From positions 1 through 64,000 of the forward strand of contig NZ_PKUB01000034.1 of NCBI RefSeq assembly GCF_002868845.1: a stretch of DNA of 64,000 bases. The letters run 5' to 3'. A model generated the notes under the pieces. It worked only from the letters and a program-made list of their open reading frames with translations, had not been told where the DNA came from and made no database searches. The first letter of the stretch is position 1. Each line of letters opens with the position of its first letter. The translations under genes and the position numbers were made by a program. Below are positions 36,673-46,237 of the stretch, piece after piece. The DNA comes from Desulfuromonas sp. GTDB lineage: Bacteria > Desulfobacterota > Desulfuromonadia > Desulfuromonadales > BM501.

Positions 36673-38489
36673 TGGCGGGACGGATACCGGAGGAGAAGGT
36701 TGACGAGATCCGTGAACGCACCGACATCGTCGAGGTGGTCTCCTCCTACATGCCCCTGAAGCGCTCGGGGGCCAACCACCAGGGACTGTGTCCGTTCCAC
36801 TCGGAGAAGACCCCCTCCTTCAACGTCAACGCTCCCCGGCAGATCTTCCACTGCTTCGGCTGCGGGGTCGGGGGAAACGTCTTCTCCTTCCTGATGAGAA
36901 TGGAGGGGCTCTCCTTTCCCGAAGCGGTGCGCCGGCTTGGAGAGCGGGTCGGCATCGAGGTCGAGGAACAGCGCCTGACCCCTGCCGAGGAGCAACGCCG
37001 CCAGGAGCGGGACCGGCTGTCGAGGGTCAACGAGGTGGCCGCCGAATTCTACCACCAGATTCTTCTCGAGGACCCTCAGGGGGGACCGGCCCGCCGCTAT
37101 CTCAAGCAGCGAGGCTACGGCGGAGAGACGGCGCGCGCCTTTCAGCTCGGCTTCGCTCCGGCGGAGTGGGAGGGCCTCGCCCGGCATCTGGAGGGCAAGG
37201 GGTTCGACCCCAAGGTGGCACGGCAGCTGGGACTTATCCGCGAGGGGCGCCAGGGTCGGGGGGACTACGACCTTTTCCGCAACCGGCTGATCTTTCCCAT
37301 CCAGGACGCGTCCGGGCGGGTGGCGGCTTTCGGAGGCAGAGTCCTCGACGACAGCCTCCCCAAGTACATCAACTCTTCCGAGTCCCCCCTTTACCACAAA
37401 GGGCAGGTCCTCTACGGCCTGTTCCAGGCCAAGGAGGAGATGAGGCGGCGGGACGAAGTGGTGGTGGTGGAGGGATATTTCGACCAACTCGCCCTGCACC
37501 GGGCCGGATTCGGCCATGCCGTGGCGACCTGCGGAACCGCCCTCACCGAGGAGCACGGCAGACTCCTGAAACGCTATGCGAAGCGGGTGGTCCTTCTGTT
37601 CGACCAGGACCGGGCCGGCCAGCAGGCGACCTTCCGGGCGATGGACGTTCTGCTCGGCCAGGGGCTGACCGTGGCCGTGGCCGCACTGGAGGCGGGGGAG
37701 GACCCCGACTCCTTTCTCCAGCGCCACGGGGACGAGGGCTTCGCGAAGAGACTGGAGGAGGCGCGGCCGGTCTTCGAGGCCTACACGGACGCGGTCTTTG
37801 CCGCCCGGGGCGACAGCATCGAGGGCAAAGCGCGGGCCGCCGAGGAGGTGGCCGGCAAGATGCGGCTCCTGTCCAGCGACATCGAGCGCGGCCTTTACCT
37901 GAAGGCGCTGGCCGAGCGCACCGGCCTGGACGAGTCGCTGCTTCGAACCAAAATGCAGCGGCCGAATCAAAAACCGGCGGCCGTCCCGCCCCGGCCCGCC
38001 GCCCCCGCCGGGGCCGCGGCTCCCCGGGAAGAGGGAGGCCCGCCCCGCCAGCGCCCGAAAGAGTCCAAGGCCCAGGCTTGGCTGCTGCAGCTGATGGCCG
38101 TCGATGCAGGTGTGCGCGGGAGGGTCGGCAAGGAAGGGGCCGGGGAGCTGTTCATCGGCCCGGACCACCGGGCCGTGGCCGAGGCGATGCTGGAATGTTC
38201 CCCGTTCAGCCTGGAGGGCCTGCTCCACGGAGAACGCCTCAGCGAGGACCAAAAGGCGATTGTATCGGGTATTCTTATAAAGGATGACGGGGCTTTTGCC
38301 GATAACGCAGAAGAGCTTTTCGAGGGCTGCCGCCGGGCGACGGAAAAGACACGCCTCAAGCTCCGCTGCGACGAACTGAAAAAGCTTATGCGACAGACCG
38401 AGCAGGAAGGCGATTGGGAACGCCACGCGGAACACCAGAGGGAATTCTTCGATATTCGAAAACGGCTTGAAGCCCCGGCCAAGAAATAA
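36672..38489 (+). CDS. dnaG: DNA primase
   Basis: Makes RNA primers for replication. The 605-aa protein has the N-terminal zinc-binding domain ([11 protein letters not shown] and [17 protein letters not shown]), the RNA polymerase domain with [21 protein letters not shown], the TOPRIM motifs [13 protein letters not shown] and [12 protein letters not shown], and a C-terminal DnaB-interacting helical part after a Pro/Ala linker. The ATG overlaps the mutS2 stop (TAATG). rpoD follows, the usual macromolecular-synthesis order. Confidence 0.97.
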   Translation: MAGRIPEEKVDEIRERTDIVEVVSSYMPLKRSGANHQGLCPFHSEKTPSFNVNAPRQIFHCFGCGVGGNVFSFLMRMEGLSFPEAVRRLGERVGIEVEEQRLTPAEEQRRQERDRLSRVNEVAAEFYHQILLEDPQGGPARRYLKQRGYGGETARAFQLGFAPAEWEGLARHLEGKGFDPKVARQLGLIREGRQGRGDYDLFRNRLIFPIQDASGRVAAFGGRVLDDSLPKYINSSESPLYHKGQVLYGLFQAKEEMRRRDEVVVVEGYFDQLALHRAGFGHAVATCGTALTEEHGRLLKRYAKRVVLLFDQDRAGQQATFRAMDVLLGQGLTVAVAALEAGEDPDSFLQRHGDEGFAKRLEEARPVFEAYTDAVFAARGDSIEGKARAAEEVAGKMRLLSSDIERGLYLKALAERTGLDESLLRTKMQRPNQKPAAVPPRPAAPAGAAAPREEGGPPRQRPKESKAQAWLLQLMAVDAGVRGRVGKEGAGELFIGPDHRAVAEAMLECSPFSLEGLLHGERLSEDQKAIVSGILIKDDGAFADNAEELFEGCRRATEKTRLKLRCDELKKLMRQTEQEGDWERHAEHQREFFDIRKRLEAPAKK

Positions 38490-38532
38490 AGATAGATCCC
38501 CGTCGGGGGGAATCGAGAGGAGAAAAACCGGC

Positions 38533-40293
<1,761 letters not shown>

Positions 40294-40309
40294 CGCCCCG
40301 CAATAGGCC

Positions 40310-40338
40310 TTGACAGGCCAGGGCCAAAACCATAAACT
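40310..40338 (+). promoter_or_regulatory. Promoter for the tRNA gene
   Basis: TTGACA (40310-40315), 17-bp spacer, TAAACT (40333-40338); predicted start about 40346, seven bases before the mature tRNA 5' end. Confidence 0.75.
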
Positions 40339-40352
40339 GAAGCTTCTTGTTT

Positions 40353-40428
40353 GGGCCTATAGCTCAGCTGGCAGAGCCACCGGCTCATAACCGGTCGGTC
40401 CCAGGTTCGAATCCTGGTGGGCCCACCA
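40353..40428 (+). tRNA. tRNA with CAU anticodon (probably elongator tRNA-Met)
   Basis: A 76-nt cloverleaf. Acceptor arms GGGCCTA/TGGGCCC pair fully with one G-U; D-loop AGCTCAGCTGGCAGAGC; anticodon loop CTCATAA gives CAU; T-arm CCAGG-TTCGAAT-CCTGG; discriminator A and encoded CCA. The acceptor begins with a normal G-C pair, so it is not initiator tRNA. Met elongator and the lysidine-modified Ile2 type both have CAU genes; Met is more likely by general shape, but this cannot be settled by eye. Confidence 0.95.
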
Positions 40429-40538
40429 CCAAGGAGCGAAATGAGTCCAGAACTCATGCCGATATGTCACAAATCACTGTTAGCCCAGAGTGCGACGACA
40501 CCAGAGTTGCACTCTCTTTTTTTCCGCCCCCGGAGAGC

Positions 40539-41666
40539 ATGAAAAGGGAGTCTGTCGTTCGCATTCAGTACCTGGTCGGTCTGGTCCACGCCCTCTATCC
40601 CCCGGCGCTTGCCGAAGAGTGGGACAATGTCGGACTCCAGGTGGGGGACCCCGCCGCCCCGGTCGAGCGGGCCCTGATCTGCCTCGACCCCACGGAACGA
40701 GCCCTGGACGCGGCCTCTGAGGCCGGCGCCAAGCTCCTGATCACCCACCATCCCCTCATTTTCAAGCCCCTCAAGAGCCTGGTCCCCATTGACGCCACCG
40801 GGCGTTTCCTGTTCCGCGCCGTACGCGAAGGGATCGGGGTACTGAGTGTCCACACCAACCTCGACCGTGCCGCCGGGGGCCTCAACGACTGGCTCGCCGA
40901 CCGGGTGGGACTGGACCAGAGGCGGCCGCTCCTGTCCGCCGCCGGCGACCTTCACAAGCTGGTTGTTTTCGTCCCGGCGGGCCACGAGGACTCGGTCGCC
41001 GAGGCCCTGTTCTCCGCGGGAGCCGGCAGGGTCGGGAACTACGACCGCTGTTCCTTTCGCTCCGCGGGGACGGGAAGCTTCCGCCCCGGGCCCGGCACCC
41101 GGCCCTTTCGGGGAAGGGTGGGCGAGGACGAACGGGCCGAGGAGGTCCGCCTGGAGACAATTCTCCCCCGGGAGGGCCTGAACCGCGCGGTAACCAAAAT
41201 GATCAAGGTCCACCCCTACGAGGAGGTGGCCTACGACCTGATCCCCCTTGGCAACCGCCGCGGCGATGTGGGACTGGGGCGGATCGGCCGCCTCGCCGAG
41301 GCGACCACCCTGGGGGTGTTCGCCGAGCGGGTCAAGAAGGCCCTCGGCGCGCCGGCCCTGCGGCTGGTGGGAGAGCCCGGAAGGAAAATCCGCAAGGTGG
41401 CCCTGTGCGGAGGAAGCGGCGCCTCGGTCCTCGCCGAGGCGGCCCGGCAGGGAGCCGACCTGTTGCTCACCGGGGACGTCAAGTACCACGAGGCCCAGAG
41501 CGCCGAAAACCAGGGGGTGGCCATCATCGATGCCGGGCATTTCGCCACTGAACACCTGATGGTCAAGGGACTGGCCAGAGCCCTCGGGAAGGCGGCGGAA
41601 ACGCGCCGCATCACTGTCGAATTTCTGGAAATGGAGGGGGAGCAGGACCCGTTTCGGGTGATCTGA
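40539..41666 (+). CDS. Nif3-like dinuclear metal centre protein (DUF34)
   Basis: A 375-aa protein of the NIF3/YbgI family, which carries a two-metal site in a toroidal hexamer and may act as GTP cyclohydrolase I type 2-like or metal-handling enzyme; the role is unsettled. Metal-binding motifs: KLLITHHPLIFK, LSVHTNLD, and C-terminal GDVKYHEAQSA with DAGHFATE. A central insert of about 100 residues (DLHKLVVFVPAGHEDSVAEALF ... KVHPYEEVAYDLIPL) is the PII-like domain of the long form. ATG 40539 has GGAG upstream. Confidence 0.93.
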   Translation: MKRESVVRIQYLVGLVHALYPPALAEEWDNVGLQVGDPAAPVERALICLDPTERALDAASEAGAKLLITHHPLIFKPLKSLVPIDATGRFLFRAVREGIGVLSVHTNLDRAAGGLNDWLADRVGLDQRRPLLSAAGDLHKLVVFVPAGHEDSVAEALFSAGAGRVGNYDRCSFRSAGTGSFRPGPGTRPFRGRVGEDERAEEVRLETILPREGLNRAVTKMIKVHPYEEVAYDLIPLGNRRGDVGLGRIGRLAEATTLGVFAERVKKALGAPALRLVGEPGRKIRKVALCGGSGASVLAEAARQGADLLLTGDVKYHEAQSAENQGVAIIDAGHFATEHLMVKGLARALGKAAETRRITVEFLEMEGEQDPFRVI

Positions 41667-41732
41667 GTCCCCCTTTTCTTTACACTCTAACAAGGCCGTC
41701 GATACCACAGGAAGCGGATGGGAGGTACACAG

Positions 41733-42443
41733 GTGCAAGAAAAGATGGGACTGCTCATCGAGCTGCAGGAACTCGATCGTGAAATGATCAAAACGCGCGA
41801 GAACCGACGGGAATTCGAAACTGAACAGGCTTCGCTCGCTGCCGAACTGGAAACGGTGCAGTCCATGTTGGACAGTCTGGTAGACGAGATCGAGGCCCTT
41901 CAGGCCCAGCACAAAGAGCTGAGGCAGGCTCTGGAGATAGAGCAGGCCAACATCGAGAAGGCCGAGGGAAGGCTCCCCGCCATCAAGACCCAGAAGGAGT
42001 ACGTCGCGGTCCTGAAGGAGGTTGACACCGCCAAGAAGCTCAACAAGGAGATTCAGGACCGGATCGAGGCCAAGAACGCCGAGATCGAGGTCCTCGACAA
42101 GGATCGACAGGAGAAGTCGGGCGAAGTGGAGACCATCGCCTCCAGGGTGAAGTCCCGCAACGCGGAGATCGCATCTTCCCTGGCCGATTACGACCAGGTT
42201 CTGGGCGAGTCGGACGGCAAAAGAAAAGTCCTGCTCGACCAGATTCCGTCTTCGATGCGCAAGCGCTACCAGATGCTTCTCGATCGACGCGGCGGCCTGG
42301 CCGTGGTCGAGGCGCGCAGAGGCACCTGCCTCGGCTGCAACATGCACCTGCCGCCGCAGTTGTTCAACAGCCTTCTGCGAAGAAACGAGATCTACACCTG
42401 TCCCCACTGCAACCGACTCCTCTATGTTCACCAGGAGCAGTAA
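41733..42443 (+). CDS. Coiled-coil protein with C4-type zinc ribbon
   Basis: A 236-aa protein: about 170 residues of antiparallel coiled coil (Glu/Lys/Leu-rich), then LDRRGGLAVVEARRGTCLGCNMHLPPQLFNSLLRRNEIYTCPHCNRLLY, a CxxC...CxxC zinc ribbon. Such proteins are usual partners of Nif3 genes, as here, and are thought to be nucleic-acid or protein chaperone-like; function is unproven. GTG at 41733 is favoured, since GGGAGGT lies 6 bp upstream; ATG at 41718 would place the site inside the coding part. Confidence 0.9.
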   Translation: MQEKMGLLIELQELDREMIKTRENRREFETEQASLAAELETVQSMLDSLVDEIEALQAQHKELRQALEIEQANIEKAEGRLPAIKTQKEYVAVLKEVDTAKKLNKEIQDRIEAKNAEIEVLDKDRQEKSGEVETIASRVKSRNAEIASSLADYDQVLGESDGKRKVLLDQIPSSMRKRYQMLLDRRGGLAVVEARRGTCLGCNMHLPPQLFNSLLRRNEIYTCPHCNRLLYVHQEQ

Positions 42444-42455
42444 GGCGAAGGGCCC

Positions 42456-42484
42456 TTTTCCTACCGGGGCGACAAGGGTACAAT
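42456..42484 (+). promoter_or_regulatory. Promoter for rnpB
   Basis: TACAAT at 42479-42484, eight bases before the RNA 5' end at 42492. The -35 (TTTTCC, 42456-42461; spacer 17) is weak. Confidence 0.6.
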
Positions 42485-42491
42485 GACAATT

Positions 42492-42882
42492 GTGGTCGAA
42501 GAAGGCCAGATGATCGCCGGCCCCTTCGGGGGCGGGAGGAAAGTCCGGGCTCCGCAGAGCAGGATGGTCCTTAACGGGGACCGGGGGCGACCCTAGGGAA
42601 AGTGCCACAGAGAGCAGACCGCCCGCCCAAGCTTCGGCCACGGCGGGTAAGGGTGAAAGGGTGAGGTAAGAGCTCACCAGTTCCGGCGGCGACGCCGGAA
42701 GCTAGGCAAACCCCATCCGGAGCAAGGCCAAATAGGGGAGCGTTCGAGGGCGGCTCGTCCGAGGCTCCCGGGTTAGGCTGCTTGAGGCCGTCGGCAACGG
42801 CGGTCCTAGAGGAATGATCATCGCCCCGTTCCGGGCAACCGGTGCGGGGAACAGGACCCGGCTTACGGCCTTCTTCGGCCAC
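42492..42882 (+). ncRNA. rnpB: RNase P RNA, bacterial type A
   Basis: Catalytic RNA that trims tRNA 5' ends. The P1 stem closes the molecule: 42492-42507 pairs with 42867-42882 over 16 bases with one G-U pair. The conserved core GAGGAAAGTCCGGGCTCC is at 42536-42553, followed by AGGGAAAGTGCCACAGAG, and the 3' core ACAGGACCCGGCTTA near 42851. Between them are GGTAAGGGTGAAAGGGTGAGG and GCAAACCCCATCCGG elements seen in type A molecules. A run of T follows the RNA. Confidence 0.97.
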
Positions 42883-42893
42883 TTTTTTAAGCC

Positions 42894-42933
42894 AAACGGC
42901 GCAACCGCTTTCCGGCTGTGCCGTTTGTTTTTT
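42894..42933 (+). terminator. Terminator downstream of rnpB
   Basis: Stem aaacggc/gccgttt (42894-42900, 42920-42926) extended inward by imperfect pairs, then TGTTTTTT. It follows the rnpB 3' end by 11 bp. Confidence 0.75.
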
Positions 42934-43003
42934 CCACCAGAGCGCCGGGGTCCCCATCGAGCTCCGGCGCCCGACCGGCCAGGACCGTGAAGGGGTCTGC
43001 GAC

Positions 43004-43564
43004 ATGACTGAATGTCCCCACAGCCTGCTCTCGACCTGGCGCAACGCGGTGGAGCGCGTAACGGCCGAGTTGGCCCGCCAGGTTCAAACCGAGGAGGCCT
43101 GGATGTCTCCCCGCCTTGAGCGCATTGCTGCTGTGCAGCGGCAGATCCACGAGCTCTTTTCGGCGGCCGAGGGACAGGAGTGCTGCCGCGGCTGCGGGGG
43201 GCTGTGCTGCGACCGGGGCAAAAACCACCTGTCCCTGGTCAACCTGCTCGGCTTCCTGTGTTCCGGCCAGTCCCCCCCTGAGCCCGATTTCACACGCCCC
43301 TGTCCCTTTCTCGGAGAGGGCGGGTGCCGGCTCGACCCGGGGCGGCGCCCTTTCAACTGCGTCACCTTTATCTGCGAAGAGGTCGAGGCGCGCATGGCGC
43401 CTGCGGACCGGGAGGCCTTCTACCGACTCGACGCCGACCTGAGACGGCTGTACGGGGAGTTCGACGGGCGCTACGCCGGCTCCAGCCCCCGCGGCCTGTT
43501 CATACGACTGGCCCGCCTCGGAGACGCTCCCCTGCTGGCCCGCGACGGGCGGGAGCAGGGATAG
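43004..43564 (+). CDS. Cysteine-rich (YkgJ-type) metal-cluster protein
   Basis: A 186-aa protein with a helical N-terminal part and a Cys cluster: CCRGCGGLCCDRG near residue 63, then CPFLGEGGCRLDPGRRPFNCVTFIC. The spacing resembles the YkgJ / CxxCxxCC group, proposed to bind zinc or an iron-sulfur cluster; catalysis is not proven. ATG 43004 is chosen because upstream codons lie inside the rnpB terminator region. It is 51 bp from the LOG gene and may be co-transcribed. Confidence 0.72.
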   Translation: MTECPHSLLSTWRNAVERVTAELARQVQTEEAWMSPRLERIAAVQRQIHELFSAAEGQECCRGCGGLCCDRGKNHLSLVNLLGFLCSGQSPPEPDFTRPCPFLGEGGCRLDPGRRPFNCVTFICEEVEARMAPADREAFYRLDADLRRLYGEFDGRYAGSSPRGLFIRLARLGDAPLLARDGREQG

Positions 43565-43615
43565 CCACGGCACCGTGAGAGGCCCCGCGGGGCCGGATAC
43601 GAGAGAGGGATATCG

Positions 43616-44644
43616 ATGAAACTGAATTTCAGCCGATCCAACAACGAACTCGACGAACTGATCGACGACATCCTGCGCATGACGGTGGTCAACCACCCCG
43701 GCATTATCCGGGAGATGATCATCACCGCCCTCAAGGCCGGCCAGGAGACCGACTACCTGGCCGACCTCAAGCTGATGCGCACCACCATGAAGGAGATGCG
43801 CTATACCAACAAGGTGTTCTGTCCTCACCGGGACCGAATGAAGGTGACCATCTTCGGCTCGGCCCGGACCAGCCCGGAAGAGCCGATCTACCAGAAATGC
43901 GTGACCTTCTCCCGGATGCTTGCCGAACGGGGCTTCATGGCCATTACCGGCGGCGGGGGAGGCATCATGCAGGCCGGCAACGAGGGCGCGGGAGCTGAGA
44001 ACTCCTTCGCGGTGAACATCCGCCTCCCCTTCGAGCAAGAGACCAACCCGGTAATGAACGGCAGCCGCAACGTCATCACGTACAAATACTTCTTCAACCG
44101 CAAGGTGGCCTTTCTCAAGGAGGCCCAGGCGGTTGTCCTCTTCCCCGGCGGGTTCGGCACCCTCGACGAGGCGATGGAGACCCTGACCCTGATTCAGACG
44201 GGCAAGAACCCCCCTATTCCCCTGGTGCTCATCGACGACGACCAGGGGGACTACTGGGAGAAATGGTTCCACTTCATCAAGGAGACCCTGCTCAAGCGGG
44301 GGCTGATCTCCGGTGAAGATTTCAGCCTCTTCTCCGTCACTCGCGACCCGGCCGAGGCGGTGCGGATCATCGAGGACTTCTACCGGATCTACCACTCCAG
44401 CCGTTTTGTCGGAGATACCCTGGTCATTCGCCTCAACCGCCCCCTGACCGCCGAGCAATTGGACATCCTGGAAAAGGAGTTCCACGAGATCATCGAGCCC
44501 GGCAGCTCCCTTCGGATTACCGGTCCCCTCCCCGAAGAATTGGACCAGCCCGACCTCGTTCACCTGCCGCGTCTCAGCTTCGAATTCAACCATCACAGCT
44601 ACGGCCTGCTCAAAGCCTTTATCCGCAGGATCAACGCTTTCTAG
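43616..44644 (+). CDS. LOG family protein (nucleotide-monophosphate nucleosidase type)
   Basis: A 342-aa protein. Residues about 70-250 form the LOG fold: KVTIFGSARTSPEEPIY, MAITGGGGGIMQAGNEGA, and the signature PGGFGTLDEAMETLTLIQTGK. Family members split nucleoside 5'-monophosphates (cytokinin-activating in some bacteria and plants). It was once annotated as lysine decarboxylase. Extra N-terminal (about 70 aa) and C-terminal (about 80 aa) parts make it longer than the 180-aa minimal form. GAGAGGGA precedes the ATG. Confidence 0.9.
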   Translation: MKLNFSRSNNELDELIDDILRMTVVNHPGIIREMIITALKAGQETDYLADLKLMRTTMKEMRYTNKVFCPHRDRMKVTIFGSARTSPEEPIYQKCVTFSRMLAERGFMAITGGGGGIMQAGNEGAGAENSFAVNIRLPFEQETNPVMNGSRNVITYKYFFNRKVAFLKEAQAVVLFPGGFGTLDEAMETLTLIQTGKNPPIPLVLIDDDQGDYWEKWFHFIKETLLKRGLISGEDFSLFSVTRDPAEAVRIIEDFYRIYHSSRFVGDTLVIRLNRPLTAEQLDILEKEFHEIIEPGSSLRITGPLPEELDQPDLVHLPRLSFEFNHHSYGLLKAFIRRINAF

Positions 44645-44673
44645 GCTGCCTCCGCTCAACTCCTAGACCCTTC

Positions 44674-44702
44674 AAAAGGGAGCCCGCCGGGCTCCCTTTT
44701 TT
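44674..44702 (+). terminator. Terminator after the LOG gene
   Basis: A 12-bp perfect stem aaaagggagccc/gggctccctttt with a 3-base loop, followed by T. The A and T ends also allow use on the minus strand. Confidence 0.9.
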
Positions 44703-44711
44703 CATGAAACC

Positions 44712-44739
44712 TTGACAGGCCCTGCCGTTCTGGTAAGTT
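44712..44739 (+). promoter_or_regulatory. Promoter for the TRAP transporter genes
   Basis: TTGACA (44712-44717), 16-bp spacer, TAAGTT (44734-44739). The first gene starts at 44821. Confidence 0.6.
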
Positions 44740-44820
44740 TCTCATGAAATTCACCTCGCCGGGGTCTTGATCAAACGCACGCTCCCCGGCCCTTCAGAAG
44801 GCCATCACCAGGAGGATATT

Positions 44821-45825
44821 ATGAGAACAGGCGCAGTGCTGGCCATCGTCGCCTTTCTGCTGTTCGGGTGCAAGGGAGAGCAACAGGCGACAGTCGAAGC
44901 CCCGGACGCGCAGAAATCCGCCGCCATGCGATTCGCCACCATCGGGACGGGGGGAGTCACCGGAGTTTACTACCCCACCGGGGGCGCCATCAGCAAAATG
45001 GTCAATAAGAAGGCCAAGGAATACCGCCTGCGGGCGACCGTGGAGTCGACCGGCGGTTCAGTCTTCAACGTAAACGCGATCATGACCGGGGACCTGGAGT
45101 TCGGCATCGTTCAGTCCGACCGTCAATACCAGGCCTACCACGGGCGAGCGGACTGGGACGGGAACCCACAGCAGAGACTGCGCGCCGTCTTCTCCATCCA
45201 TCCCGAGTCGGTGACCCTGGTCGCGGCCGTGGACAGCGGCATCCAGACTCTCGCCGAGCTCCGGGACAAGACCGTCAGCATCGGCAACCCCGGCTCCGGC
45301 CAGCGGGGCAATGCCGGCGACCTCTTCGAGGCGGCCGGCATCGACCCGGAAAACGATTTTCGGGCCGAGGGACTCAAGGCCGCCGAATCGGCCGGGATGC
45401 TTCAGGACGAACGCATCGACGCCTACTTTTATACCGTCGGCCACCCCAACGGGTCGGTCAAGGAAGCAGTCGCCGGGGCCCGCAAGGTCCGTTTCGTCCC
45501 GGTGGACGAGGCGACCGTCGCCAAACTGACCGCCCGGTTCCCCTACTATGCGCCCTCGCTCATTCCGGTCGAGTTCTACCCCGGAGTCGCCAACGAGGCC
45601 GACGTGCCGACCTTCGGGGTCAAGGCGACCCTCTGCACCTCGGCCGACGTGCCCGAGGACGTCGTCTACGCAGTCACCAAGGAGGTCTTCGAGAACTTCG
45701 ACGAGTTCAAGGGCCTCCACCCCGCTTACAAGGTCCTGACCAAAAAGTCCATGCTCCAGGGGCTCAGTGCCCCCCTGCACCCGGGGGCGGAGCGGTATTT
45801 CAAAGAAGCGGGGCTGATGGAGTAA
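44821..45825 (+). CDS. TRAP transporter solute receptor, TAXI family
   Basis: A 334-aa extracytoplasmic solute-binding protein. The N-terminus is a lipoprotein signal with Cys in AFLLFGCKG, so it is tethered in the periplasm. The TAXI signature FATIGTGGVTGVYYPTGGAISKMVNK is followed by GGSVFNVNAIMTGDLEFGIVQSD and TVSIGNPGSGQRGNA. TAXI proteins bind small organic acids or amino acids such as glutamate, but the ligand here is unknown. CAGGAGGA precedes the ATG. The fused permease gene lies 412 bp downstream. Confidence 0.95.
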   Translation: MRTGAVLAIVAFLLFGCKGEQQATVEAPDAQKSAAMRFATIGTGGVTGVYYPTGGAISKMVNKKAKEYRLRATVESTGGSVFNVNAIMTGDLEFGIVQSDRQYQAYHGRADWDGNPQQRLRAVFSIHPESVTLVAAVDSGIQTLAELRDKTVSIGNPGSGQRGNAGDLFEAAGIDPENDFRAEGLKAAESAGMLQDERIDAYFYTVGHPNGSVKEAVAGARKVRFVPVDEATVAKLTARFPYYAPSLIPVEFYPGVANEADVPTFGVKATLCTSADVPEDVVYAVTKEVFENFDEFKGLHPAYKVLTKKSMLQGLSAPLHPGAERYFKEAGLME

Positions 45826-45915
45826 AGGGATAGAGGGGGTAGGCGATGCGGACCCCTGCTTTTTTTCTTCCTGGGGCCGGCGAAACTGTCCCCTCGCTTT
45901 GAATTGAAGGGGAAA

Positions 45916-46005
45916 GCGGGGACTCGCCCCCGCAGGGGGCCAGGGGATTGCCCGCCCAATTCCCTGGCCCCCTGTGCGTCCCCAACGCCTTGCCCGCCCT
46001 CGCCT
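45916..46005. repeat. Dispersed GC-rich intergenic repeat, copy A
   Basis: This stretch between the TAXI receptor and permease genes shares gcggggactcgccccc, ccaggggattg and cgccttgcccgcc, in the same order and spacing, with 60885-60978. It contains two internal palindromes (gcggggactcgcccccgc; ccaggggattg...caattccctgg). More hairpins follow it (ccctcgcctcgcgaggg), so the 412-bp gap is rich in RNA structure. Confidence 0.7.
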
Positions 46006-46237
46006 CGCGAGGGCGGTTTCCCTCCGCTGCGCAGATGACGTTGGCGCGGACGAAAACCTGCCTTCGGCTTCGGACAGTCGTCCGCATCTTTCCAAATGCA
46101 TCCACTCCGCTCCGGCGGCGGCGAAGGGGGAGGCAGAATGCCCCCTTTCGTCGAATCCCCAAAATCTCGGAAAACTTACGGCCCCGATTTCCACTGGGGG
46201 GACCACCTTCCTTTGCCCTTGTTCCAGGAGTCAGTGT

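Noticed and set aside
40353-40428. Initiator tRNA-Met
   Set aside because: Its first acceptor pair is a normal G-C; bacterial initiator tRNA has a mismatch there.
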